This document shows, piece after piece, positions 11,690-23,039 of a stretch of DNA of 64,000 nucleotides (positions within the stretch are counted from its first letter, which is position 1; every line of letters begins with the position of its first letter). The stretch lies in the NCBI RefSeq assembly GCF_040939455.1, contig NC_134106.1, positions 72,857,001 through 72,921,000 on the forward strand, given 5' to 3'. Both the position numbers and the translations under genes were made by a program. The stretch comes from Microcebus murinus (Eukaryota > Chordata > Mammalia > Primates > Cheirogaleidae). The notes below the pieces were generated by a model. The model ran no database searches. It was not told the origin of the DNA and worked only from the letters and a program-made list of their open reading frames with translations.

Positions 11690-12795
11690 ATGAAGAAACT
11701 CTAATTAAAATATTTTTCTGCTTTCTTTGCAGAAAATTTATTCCAATTTATTCCAAGATCTAACCATTTCCTTTTTCTGGACACGCTGGGCAGGGAGTGT
11801 GAACTCTTAACTCTCCTGCCTCTAACCCGTGGCTGGCTGCACCTTCTCTTGCTCCCCATTCCTCCTGCTTAATCAGCACACAGTGGGACTACACATGAGC
11901 CAGAGCATTAAACAGTCCTGTCCTCTGACTTTGCCTTACTTTTCCTCTTGGTGCTAGAGTACTCCAAGCTCTGGAGTAACTGAAGCGGGAATCCTAGGAG
12001 CAAAGGCTCCCCACCCCCATTGGGTCCACACCAGCAACTTTCGGCTCCTCCACTGTGCTTAAGCAACCTGTGACCTGGACCCTCATGGCAGCCCCATAGT
12101 GAGAAAAGCTTGTTTTCATTTCTTCTTTTCCGAGCCCATCTGGGTAGAGCAGGTGCAAGCCCGGCTCTCAAAATAGAAGCCTCTGTTCCGTGTGACGTGG
12201 CACTGTGGAAACCCCCTTGCTGCTTCGTCTGTTGTTCAGATTAATGAAACAATGAAGACCTCTCATTGTTCACTGTGACATTTTCCTGACTTCGTGGCAC
12301 CTTTCGTTTCTCAGTTGACCTCTCTAGTTTCTTCATCTGCAAAATGCAGGACTTGTTCTTTGTAACCTGAAGGGTCCCTCCTAGCTTTGATATTCTCTGT
12401 CTATGTTTCTGATTAGGCCTCAGATTTTGGAATTTACCATTTCTGTCTTGTTTACTTCTCCCAGCGATGTTATTCTAGCAGGAATAGCTGGAACTAAGAA
12501 TTATTCTTGATGGTTAAAGCACATCATCCCACCACTTTGACATCCCATTTGCTCTGTGCCAGCAACCCTCTCTAAAAGAGTTGGTAAGCACCACTTAAAA
12601 CCTCCAATAAGTGCTGATGTATGTGCTTAGGATCACAAAAAACAGTAGAGGTTTAATTTAATATGGGGGGGGTTGTTTCCATGACAACTATTCTTGATTT
12701 TTACCTTAAGAGCTAAAGATTCCTCTAAAAATTTCTAAATCTTAAGAGAGTGGACTTTAATGGGTTGGTGTTTATAAAATTTCTCTGGCTTTTTT
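11690..12795. other. Intergenic, nothing recognised
   Basis: Moderate GC with no recognisable exon or repeat. This general region downstream of the 3' kappa enhancer could contain the further downstream enhancer known as Ed, but I found no motif set that identifies it. Confidence 0.4.
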
Positions 12796-12799
12796 TTCT

Positions 12800-12960
12800 G
12801 ATGGGCAAAAGTCCTCAGCCTCAGTCTCCTTTTTTGTAAATTAGGAATAGTAATACCTTTTTTCATGAAGTTATTGTGGGAAGTAAATGAGACAAAAGGT
12901 GTGGCACTGCTTAGCAAGTGTGTGGCAGGTATTAGATGCTCAGAAAATGCTTGTTAACTT
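12800..12960 (+). repeat. MIR SINE fragment
   Basis: 'cctcagcctcagtctcc' and 'ttgtaaattaggaatagtaatacc' are followed by 'gttattgtgggaagtaaatgaga' and 'gcaggtattagatgctcagaaaatg', the 3' half of MIR in plus orientation. Confidence 0.65.
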
Positions 12961-13330
12961 AGGATCAAATAATAAGGTCCATTTTTTCTGCTCCTGAATG
13001 CTAGCTATGGATTAACTCTGAGGCTGAAGAATAAGCTTAAGATGGGTGCTTGGATCTCAAGAAGCTAGCAATGTTTTCGATGGGGCAAAGTGAGTTCATA
13101 TAAAACAATTAGAGAACAACTTAAGTCAGGAAATTCCTTCAAATGCTGCACTGAGGACAAAGTACCCCAAACAAAGCAGGAAAATTCTCACAATGATGAT
13201 CTCTGAGTCAAATTTTCAGGGAGAGTGGAGTGCCAGCATAGCTGACCATCCTAAGAAAAAGTCAAGACCACAGGTCATGGATTGCAACAATGGGGAAAAG
13301 ACTAAGTAAATTATGTACTGTTGGTATAAT

Positions 13331-13447
13331 AAGAGAGAATGGTGTGTATCATTCAAAATGATTAATATGATGTATAAGTAGAATATGATCTATAAGTAGT
13401 ATATTGATCATATAGATCATTTTGAATGATGCACACCATTCTCTCTT
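13331..13447. repeat. Long near-perfect inverted repeat
   Basis: The left arm at 13331-13362 and the right arm at 13416-13447 are 32 bp each and reverse-complementary with one mismatch. The 53-bp loop is rich in TATAAGTA/GATCATAT. No gene or known element explains it. Confidence 0.85.
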
Positions 13448-13960
13448 GCTAAAGAAGTGCAATGAAATAACATTAAGTGAAAGAAGATGAGCACAAAATT
13501 GTAGTAATGGTGTGAATAATTCTGTGGCTATGTATGAAGATATATAGACCAATGTTAGAAAAGAATATGATGTGAGAAATTAATATATGTGTTAGGGTTA
13601 TGGATTTATGGATGAAATTAAAAGACATTCCTTTTTTTTTAGGATTTGACTTTTAATAATTGACAGAGGCCAAACATTTTGAATAATTTCACATTGAATA
13701 ATGACTTGGATTGAATAATATACTAGTCCCTGAGTGAAAGCTCCATCCTTCTCTGGGGCAGGACTTCCATTCTGGTATTCATTGTGATCTCTGCCATGAA
13801 TGACTTGATTTTTTAAGAGAAAAAAGTAAAACAAATCCAGCAGGTGATGAAATCCTCTCTCCTCCATTTACATTTCTGTGGACCATCTTTCTCAGATTCG
13901 CTACAACTTGATGCTGAATCCAAAGGAAGGGGGATGTTCTGGAAGCTCTGATGATCGGCC

Positions 13961-13980
13961 TGGGGGGGTGGGGGGGTGGG
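13961..13980 (+). other. G-run, quadruplex-prone
   Basis: Two runs of seven G separated by T, followed by TGGG. The long runs could supply four G-tracts on the plus strand. Confidence 0.5.
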
Positions 13981-14647
13981 ATTTGTCCTGCTACTTCTTC
14001 GGGAAATACCTGGTTCTCCCAAGAATCAGTCAGCTCTGATGGAGGCACATGTCCCTTCAAGAAAAAGCAGTATCAGCTGTCAACTTAGCAAATGGATAAT
14101 TCAGGAGGTGATTTACATTTTACTTTGGCATATGTAGCCTTCATTAAAAAAAAAACCAAAAAACTCCCTATGAACTTTCCTTAAAAATGTTTTGAATTTT
14201 CTGGAACACATGGGCTCCATGCAGTAACCACCTTGTCGATAGTAAATACATATTTAGGGCTGGCCCTTCCACAGCTTGAGTAGGTGGGCTCTTGTTAGGG
14301 GAAAGAATCTGAGGACATGTAACACAACTGTGACTCTCAGTGGTCTTTCGGATTTCAATCTTATTTGAGTCCTAGCACTTCAACCATGTTTAAGCCAATC
14401 CAGTGCAAACTAGTCCAATCTAACCAGCCCAAGAAATACTGGGGTGTTTGTGCCAATGAATCTAATGACCAAACCATACCTCCCCTGAATTAGAAGTTAA
14501 CAAAACAGGATGGCTCTTGCTGTCTTCCAGTCTTCCCTGCCACCACAGAGGAGCCTAGGGCCCTTTATCTCTCCATGTGCCACCATCTCAAGTCCTCCTT
14601 GTCTGAGTTTGTTTGGGAATGTAGAATAGAGGAAGGAGAACTGGAGA

Positions 14648-14843
14648 ATTGGCCAGGCACGGTGGCTCATGCCTATAATCCTAGCACATTGGGAGGTTGA
14701 GGCGGGAGGATTGCTTGAGCTCAGGAGTTCAAGACCAGCCTGAGCAAGAGTGAGACCCTGTCACTACTATAAATACAAAGAAATTAGCCAAACAACTGAA
14801 AATAGAAAAAATTAGCCTGGCACAGTGGCACGTGCCTCTCAAG
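14648..14843 (+). mobile_element. Alu 5' portion, 3'-truncated
   Basis: It begins at 'ggccaggcacggtggctcatgcc' and runs through the left monomer and linker into the start of the right monomer, then stops abruptly at 'cctctcaag' with no poly(A) tail. It is identical over 196 bp to 15458-15653. Loss of the 3' end is not the usual outcome of L1-driven insertion, which truncates 5' ends. Confidence 0.9.
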
Positions 14844-15457
14844 AGAGCCCTGAGACTTGACTTCTAGTCTTGGTTCAACTTTAACTACTAACAATGTTGA
14901 GTAAGTTGGTCAACTGCTGCAAGCCTCAGTTTCCTTGTTTGTTAAAATAAAGAGGTTAATCTGGTTTTTCTGACCACTTCTCTCCAGTTCTTGTAGGCTA
15001 TGAATTTATCTTCAGCTCTTTTGTCCAAAATTTTTTTGATTAATTCTAATATAGCTTCAATCACTCTGTTACTTTTAGTTGGCTCTTTGCAGAGCATTAG
15101 TGTCCAATTTGTATTATTATACTTTTCCTTTGTACCCTTAAAAAATTTTTTTTGGAAGAGATAGTACTGTTTTTTTTTTGGTTTTTTACAGACTCCTTGA
15201 GGATGGGTGTTGTGATATTCATGTGCTTATATTTCCTCACTGTGCCCTGTATTCTTGTGTCCTTTGTCAAAACAATATATTTCTTGGTGATTCTATTCTT
15301 TCTTTAGACTCTTTCTCATATCTATAATGCAGTTGTAACTCAAGAGTAAAAAGTTATCAACATTTTAAATAAACTCTGGAATTCTTATAAAGCTAATATG
15401 TCTTTTTAGAGTAAATGTTGGAAATAACGTCACAAAAAAAGTTTTTTTAAAAAACAG

Positions 15458-15808
15458 ATTGGCCAGGCACGGTGGCTCATGCCTATAATCCTAGCACATT
15501 GGGAGGTTGAGGCGGGAGGATTGCTTGAGCTCAGGAGTTCAAGACCAGCCTGAGCAAGAGTGAGACCCTGTCACTACTATAAATACAAAGAAATTAGCCA
15601 AACAACTGAAAATAGAAAAAATTAGCCTGGCACAGTGGCACGTGCCTCTCAAGTCCCAGCTACTTGGGAGGCTGAGGCAGGAGGATCGCTTGAGCCCAGG
15701 AGTTTGAGGTTGCTGTGAGCTAGGCTGACACCACGACACTCTAGCCCAGGCAAGAGAGTAAGACTATGTCTCAAAAAGTAAATAAATAAATAAAAATAAA
15801 TAAAAAAC
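15458..15808 (+). mobile_element. Alu, strepsirrhine-type, full-length
   Basis: A complete dimer: a left monomer, a linker with 'aaatacaaagaaattagcc', a right monomer with 'gctgtgagctaggctgac', and a tail of AAAT/AATA repeats at 15777-15808. Its first 196 bp are identical to 14648-14843. Confidence 0.92.
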
Positions 15809-15809
15809 A

Positions 15810-18800
15810 GATTTATTCTTATAGCTAAATGAGGTTGTTTGCCAAATTTTCTGGAAACACACACACAAAAAGTAATTTCCAGTTGTGAAAGAGCAATAAT
15901 TCTAAGTCAGGACAAATAAGCATTTCTTTCATGATCAATTCAATGAACTCTTGCCAATGGTCAATCCACTCTACCCCAAAGTGGACTAAGCCTCTTGACT
16001 CTTCATGGTAAGGGCCTATAGTGTGTATACAGAGGTGGTGAGAGTAGCCATGGTGTGAGGAAGGGGGTGGTGTTGGTGGAGTTGGATTAGATTATCTAGA
16101 CTGTCCTGTGAAATGAAAATTTATTTTTAGCTGGCTTGCTCCAGAAGGTGCAGTCTCCTATCTCTACATGAAACATTCTTTGGAACTCAGGGCAGCGTGG
16201 AGCAGGGATATTGCACAAGGACAGTGGAAAAATATGCAAGCCAGTCCCTGAAGGCATAGTTGGAAAGTGGATTACAAGTGCAGCAGGACTCTTCAGTGAG
16301 GCCTGGCCCATCGGGTCCAATGGTGTTGTTCTACGTGGATGATTTTGTGGAGCAAAAAGGCTCAAAATCAGAGGCAGTGTATCTGAGATAACTTTTCCAC
16401 TTGGGCAAGTTTGAATATTTCTGGTCCTGTTTCTTCATGTGTAAACTGGGTTAGTAATGTCACACTCTGTGAGTTGGTGCATCCAAAAAAACAAACAAAC
16501 ACAATCACACAGAGAAAAACAACCCCACAACCATCCTTCAAGCACATATCAATCATCAACAAATTGTTTACTCATTCACTCAATTTATTTTTATTTATTT
16601 TTATTTTTTTTTCTGTTTTTATCAATTCTTTATTTAGGTAACAAGTTGGTTATGTTCACTGCATCGTATGAAACATCACAATATCATACTGGAAAAGTAC
16701 TATCAGTACAGGTTTGGATCAGAGTGGACAGTTTGAACAATAAACCATTTTGCATTCTTCATTCCCTATCTTTTAACAATCCCCTATACCCAGTAAAGGG
16801 ACAAATAGCTTTTAACATCATCATGTAAAGCACTTTAACTTACAACGCTAAAATCTAAAGAATAAATAAAATATATTGTGGCAATAATTCCTTTTAGACC
16901 AAAAATCAGGTGCACAATAAATCAAATGATCAGGAAAGCTGTCTCACTCAATTTATTTATTCAACAAATGCCTCTGCAGCTAAGGCACTGTGCTTTGTGC
17001 TAAGCACTGCAATAAGTATAGCACTGAATAAAGATCAATGTGCACACATTTTAGTTCAGGTCCTCAATAAATGGTAGACTAATCATAAACTGAAGTGTGG
17101 AAGTAAAGAGTGACTTTCTGTAGGTCCTCCAGCTACGGTTGTGATCCTCAAATGTTGTTTTGGTGTGGCGTCTAAGGAGAACAGTACCAGTTTCTAAATA
17201 ATGGACAAAAGGCTTGGCCTTTTCGGAGCTTGTATTTTGATAGGAAATACAGACAGAGATACTTGGAACTCACACAAATCAAATACGTAAGTGATGGATG
17301 GTATGTGGTGAATACAGTGATGTGGGGAATCAAAGAAAGAGTGAAGTTTTGGGTGAAATCGGGAGAGTTTCTCATCATTCACAGATGATCTCTTAGGGGA
17401 TGTGGGATTTCTTTAGGTCAGCTGGAAATAGGACTAAACTTTCATTGTTCAGACATACCTGCAGATAAATACATAGCTCATAAGAGTGATGAGGCTTACA
17501 ACTTTGATAGTGTTACATTTGATAAACTATTTGTGTCTCATTATTTTGGTGTATGTCATGAATCTGACAAACATGGGTGACCATGCTGTTTGCAACTAGC
17601 TGTCATATCAGGTAAGCCCAGTGAAAATGTAAGTTTTAGGAACTTGTTTAATGTTATTTACCAACACTTACTACAGAATATAGTGCTTGAAAGAAGCATA
17701 ATCCTTTTATTATACAATAATTAGGGGTGACTGTATTTCTGAGCAACAATGCTCAAGTTGAGGTTGAGGGTGGAGAGAGCCAGTTGCAGGGGGCGGGTAG
17801 CAATCTAGACCGGTGTGTGACTGTGGGCACGTGTGTGTGTTGGAGTGGGGCTGGAGAGGATTAGATTGTGTCATTTTTCACATATATGAAGCGTCTCCTG
17901 CATCAAGGACTTTGGGTTTTTGTACTCAATTTCGGAGGTCTTGTCAGTGTCCTCAAGCATTGATGATCTTAAAAGGATTGGTGGGGTGAAGGGCAGGGAG
18001 ACGAAGACAAGCTGACATAAGGGCATGGAGCCTCAGAACCTTCTAGCACGTCTGCTGGAGTGGCTCCCTCCACTATAGCTGCACTACGAGCAAATCTTTC
18101 CATCTCTGGGTGGGCTGCTCTGGTTAATACAGTCACTGGAGACTCTATAATAAAAATTGTACCATCCAGCAGTGGAGCCCTGGTACAGTGAGTGGCAGAC
18201 CGGATGACAAACATCTCAACCCACAGCAGTTGTCAGAAGCCCTCAGCCAGGACACTCTTGCTCTAGTAGAACTCTCTTCAGAGCCTACCCACTCTCTCTC
18301 TGTTTCCTTCCATTCTCGTTATTTCCATCTATATTATCTTGTGTCTTTCTGTCAGCTCTCCTTCTTGTTCTCTCCCCTCTAATCCTTTTAAAAATTTACC
18401 TTAATTGTACACACAATGGACTTAAATCACAAACATTAATCTGTTAAATATAATGTTGCATATACTCACACTCATAGAATATTTTCTATTTCTTAAAAAA
18501 AAAGAGAGAGAATTTGGAGGAATATAGAAGACTGGGCACATTATTTGTTTGGATCAGTGATTCTCAATCTAGAATTTCCTCATGTAGAGATATTGCCTTT
18601 GGTAGATGACAAAAGAAAATACACATTGGAAACCCACATGCGAATCCTCGAGAGTACAGTGGAGTGTACAGTGAAAATTGAATGGGAGTGGGTAGGAGGC
18701 CCTTCTCATTTCAATCAGGTTCGGGGAGCAGATTCGAGCTTTGACTTGGTGACTGTGGCTCTAAAAGGGTTCAAGGTGAATGTTTGGAGATGATGGTCAG

Positions 18801-19390
18801 TCCTAAAGCACAGGGGCTGCCATGTCTCCCCTTCCTTGTGCAGCTTCCCTCATCTGCCTCCCAGCCTCTAGCACATGAACTAGCGCTCATAAGTGTCTGT
18901 AGGATGAAAGAATTCAGAGATACATGTGGGGCCAGAGTTGTAAGAGACTGGGTTGAGTATATTTTGACTCCCAACATAGTTTACCTACTTATTTTATTAC
19001 TCTCCTCTATCTGTGATGTTAGTGTTTTTCCTTGTTATTTGTCTCTTTGCATAATGAAGGAAAAAAATAGTTCCAGTAATACAAGGACTTCAGTAAACTC
19101 TTACCTGCCCATGAACCAAGTGGGTCGGAAGGCAGGTCTAAATTGTCATGCAGCTCAAGAAGGGTTTGTGATGTCATAGAATCCAGAGACTCTTTTCCCT
19201 TAAAGATACAACACACCGCTTGACTCACCGTCACCCTGGCCAGGAGGACAGCTGGATGATTGGGCCACTTTAAATTATATACTGATGACAGGTGCTGATG
19301 ATGGATGTTTCTTTGTTTTCGGTATGAAATGTTAGTCTTTTGGGAAATGCACCTTCCACCTTAATCCTGCAACATTTGTAAGTTCCATTA
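15810..19390. other. Intergenic between repeats and 3' enhancer
   Basis: No gene recognised. A T/AT-rich patch lies at 16580-16615. Text at about 16945-17110 ('ttcaacaaatgcctctgc...gcactgtgctttgtgctaagcactg...ataaagatcaatgtgcacac') looks like an old LINE or SINE remnant. Open frames of 60-130 codons here show no domain. Confidence 0.45.
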
Positions 19391-19395
19391 TGGCA

Positions 19396-19455
19396 TCAGT
19401 TCAATGTATTTCGTTTTAGCCCAGGGCTAAAGAAAATACACTGAACTGACCTGGA
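19396..19455. repeat. Imperfect hairpin, MITE- or pre-miRNA-like
   Basis: Two arms meet at GCCCAGGGC. TCAGTTCA-TGTATTT-TTTAGCCC on the left pairs with its reverse complement on the right, giving a stem of about 26 pairs with three mismatches or bulges and a very short loop. It is about 1.4 kb from the 3' kappa enhancer core. It could be a fossil of a small DNA transposon; a transcribed hairpin cannot be excluded. Confidence 0.7.
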
Positions 19456-20504
19456 TCCTCAGGCCTGTGGGGGAGGTACAGTATCTTCAAATAGTGCCTT
19501 CATGTTGTGCCTCAGTTTCTTCATCTTTCAGATTGAGAGATTTTTCTCACCTTTATGTGTCAGGAAGGTAAGGATGAACAGAAGGACTGTAGTGTCTTAT
19601 TGCATTTTGGAAGAAACAAAGGTTCAAACTAAACTTAAAAAGAGACTCTTTGTGGAATTACTACAGGGAGAATACCAGCTGAGTTCAGCCATGGAACCCA
19701 AGAACCTGTTAATAATTGAAAATATGAAAAGGTCATGGATTGAGCACATACTCTGTACCATGCCCTATACTAAGTGGATTATATACTTCATTTACTGTTC
19801 AGTGATGTTGAGATCAAGGTTTTATTGTTATTGCTTCATTATAAACAAAGAACTCAAGACCAAGAAGGGATAAATAAATTTATGAGCGATGGATTCTCAT
19901 GGAAGAGCTAACACTTGGTTTCCTAGTAGAAGGCTGGAACATTGGAATGATTTGTGCAGATGCCCTTGGTGTTATGTAATTTGCAGGTTGGCTAGTGTTT
20001 GGGCAGGAAGGTGAAGCTATGCACCTTCTCTGACCTCCCACATGTGGTGGGTGCCCCTCCTGTGTGCTTCCATAGAGCTCTCCAGGCACCTCACCCCCAC
20101 CCCATTGCTCCATGTTGCGATCTCTAGTTACTTGTTTTCACACTAGGCTGGGAGCTCCTTGAGGTTGAGAGCTCTGTCTTGCCCACCATGTTAATTGTAG
20201 AACTTAGTATATAGCCAGACACATGGAGTTGCCAGTGAATTTCCATGGAATGAACAATGGTGGGCATCCATACATCCAAGTGTACAGACAGGTTTTTCCT
20301 ATAGTAGTTGGTGTTGTTTGGTACAGAAGGGCTAACAACTAACCATATGACTTGAGTAAGGACCAACCAATGGGTGAATGGATATGTGGATGGTTTATGC
20401 ATGGGTGGAAAGGGGATGCAGTAGAAGAGAATGCTTCTGGAATGGGCTCTAGGAAGTTTACTGAAATGTATACTGAAATGTTGATGTATATAGTTCATCC
20501 TGAT

Positions 20505-20690
20505 CCTTTCCAACCTCTCATCCCCAAGATGACCAAACTATTCAACATAAACTGCTTCTTGCTGCTCTCAAATACTTCCAGGGCTTCTCTGGTCCTCATG
20601 AAGCACCTGTTTGCTCACAACTTCTTCCTCACATGCAAGCTGTATGGGTCCTGTGACCCTATCAGACCCCTCAGAAGACACTGACTATTC
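20505..20690 (+). repeat. Possible L2 LINE remnant
   Basis: 'ctgcttcttgctgctctcaaatacttccagggc' followed by 'ctcacaacttcttcctcacatgcaagctgt' resembles diverged L2 text. Weak support. Confidence 0.35.
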
Positions 20691-20779
20691 TGGGCTGAGA
20701 TTTTCCATGGGAGAACCCTAGGACTGGAGATGGGGCAGTGGGCTTAGGTGAGGTGATATCAAACAAGCTTGGGCTTGGT

Positions 20780-21030
20780 GTCGCTTCCATTCCAGTGCTG
20801 GACACAGCCTTGGCCAGGTGCTGTGGGGGTCCCAGATGCATGGGGCCTTGGAAACTTCTGAAAGGGCGTGGAGCTCTCCACTCAGCCTGCTGGAGGAGGA
20901 TGGGGGTGAAAGCAACAGATGTGCTCAAGGTTTTGTTTTCGGTTCCCCAAAGGGTCTTCTCTTTGACCAAAGCAGTGTGACCGTTGCTATGACAGTTGCT
21001 ATCTTGGTCTCTGGGACTCTCCCACACAAG
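20780..21030 (-). promoter_or_regulatory. 3' kappa enhancer (3'E-kappa) core
   Basis: On the minus strand (same sense as IGKC) the block contains GGGGAACCGAAAAC at 20934-20947. This is an exact ETS-IRF composite (GGAANNGAAA) corresponding to the PU.1/IRF4 site of the mammalian 3' kappa enhancer. It is followed by the E-box CATCTG (20916-20921). CAACTG (20993-20998) and CACCTG (20815-20820) lie nearby. Two direct AGCAAC half-sites on the minus strand (about 20983-21002) resemble the conserved CRE/RFX-like part. It lies 10.5 kb downstream of IGKC, as expected. It drives stage-specific kappa transcription and demethylation in B cells. The element is identified by recalled similarity to mouse and human, not by a computed alignment. 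Confidence 0.85.
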
Positions 21031-21524
21031 GTAGCGTTACTATTTTTAATCTTCTTGGGCCAGTCACCATGAAACTCAGTAATAATCAAACTGGGGTGGG
21101 GATGGCTGTGGGCATGTTTGGGGCCTGAGTAGTGGAATGTGATGGTAGAAGATGTTGGGGTACCAAGAGGGATCTTTGGTCAATTAAGTTATTTTTCCAA
21201 ACTAGACTAACACTCCTTCTAGTTGTCTTAGGCTTGGTTGACCATCCATTTTTGCAGAGGTTCATGGGTTCTTCCCCTGAGATGTTTACATTTTTTAGCT
21301 CATTATTGCACCTAGTAAAAACATAACAGATAGAAAGAATGTTGACCTCAAATTTCAAATCTGTGTCTATGTGATCAGGCCAAGTCATTCAATCTCTGCT
21401 CTGGAGTCTCCACAGCTGTTAAATGAGAGATTTTATTTCCAAGCTCCTTTCTCACTCTAAGATTCACTGACACTTTGCCCCTGAAAATGGCGACCATGAG
21501 TAGTAGTTCTTGAGGAACCAGCAC

Positions 21525-21700
21525 TGTGTTTTAGAGTGAGGGCTGCCTTGACAGGCTGCCTGAGTTTGAATCCTGGTTTTGGGACTTATTGATTGTGTGA
21601 TCTTGGATGTGGTATTTATTCTCTTTAAGTCTTAGTTTCCTTATCTGTATAAAGGGAGGTAATACAAGCTAGCCCAGGAGGGATAGTGACATGGAGGATT
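21525..21700 (+). repeat. MIR SINE
   Basis: 'ctgcctgagtttgaatcctgg', 'gggacttattgattgtgtgatcttgg' and 'cttagtttccttatctgtataaa' form the MIR core in plus orientation. Confidence 0.8.
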
Positions 21701-22429
21701 CAGCCACAGGATGCTTGTCAGTGTTGAGACATTGTATCCATTACTCCTATCATAGAATAAAAACTTGTTACAAGTTGATATGTGCTGAGCTGCCAGCAAT
21801 TTCATAGAGGGTCTCCTCCATGCCTATGTGTTTCTTATTTTTATCATCAATGTTTTATAGCTGTGTCATAGGTTGGGGGCTCTTTCTCATTTGTTCTTGA
21901 AGCCATGATGAAATAAAAGCTTGTGTATTTTATTGAGAAGGAGTTATAGAGAGGAAAGCCCTTATTCACCATCCAGTCCGACTTTCTTGTTTTAAAGTTT
22001 TAAAGGAGCTGACTGAGGCCAACTGTCACTATTACAAACCAACTTTAAGGAACTTACCATGTGCAATGGGCTTGACAACTCTGATTTAAGTCATGATTCT
22101 GCCTCTTAATAGCTTCGTAGTTTTTAATGTGTTGCATAACCTTTTTTAGCCTCGGTTTCTTCATCTATGAAATGGACTAATGCAAGACACTTCAGCGTGT
22201 GGTGTGAGGGTCAAAGTGGGTCATAGAGTTGCTGGCAGATGTCTCCCTACTTCATTGCCTCCTCCTCTCTGCCATCTCTTTTTTTACTGTGTGCAGAGAA
22301 CTTTGCAGCTTCAGGGACACACAAAAAGTTCCGGCCAGAGTTGGGAGATAGAATCTTCTCATAAAGAGAGAAATAAGTTCATGGTAGGGGTAGTAAGGGC
22401 TGTTCGAATCCTGAGAAGAGATTGGCAGG

Positions 22430-22560
22430 TGGATGGAGGAAAGGATAAGAGGTGCTGGGGAGAGACGGGGAAGAGGGAAAGAGAGAGAGAGAGAGAAGGG
22501 AGGACATCGTGTGTCCAGGATCAATGGAGATGGGGCAAGGGGAATGGGAAAGAGGAGAGG
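22430..22560. repeat. Purine-rich GA/GGA tract
   Basis: A G/A-dominated stretch with a (GA)n core at about 22479-22496. The Arg/Glu-rich or Ser/Pro-rich open frames across it (22180-22762) are compositional. Confidence 0.85.
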
Positions 22561-23039
22561 GAGGGTGGCAGGTGGGGCAAGACATCAGAGAAGCAAGATG
22601 TCTCTGAACAGCAGGGGTGTCTATGGGGGGCATCTTTTCAGGGAAGGAGTCAGCAAGTGGAGCCCTAGGGAGAAGAACTGGCAGGTGGTGAGTAGACCCT
22701 CTGGCAAGAGTCACTCCTCTGCTTCATTCTCTCTTTTCTTAGTGTCATCCTACCTAGACTAAAGCCTTTATTTGCTTACTTCAATCTACAAGGACTTCCA
22801 AAGCCTCTAAACCTATAAAATCTAAACAACACACATTGGAGAAGTCATGAACAATTCCCAGCACATCTGTGGACCTCTCTGCATCTGTGTCCTGGACACT
22901 CCCTTCTCTTCTGTTTCTGTACGTGAACCCCCTGTGCTCCTAGATAAGGGTGACACCTCCACCTTCACCCACCAGCCATTTTCTTGTTTCTCCCCTGCAG
23001 CACCAGATGTGCCCTCTCTGCTGGATCACTCTCGATTTA

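Noticed and set aside
22180..22762. Charged or Ser/Pro-rich open frames
   Set aside because: They translate a GA-rich low-complexity tract.
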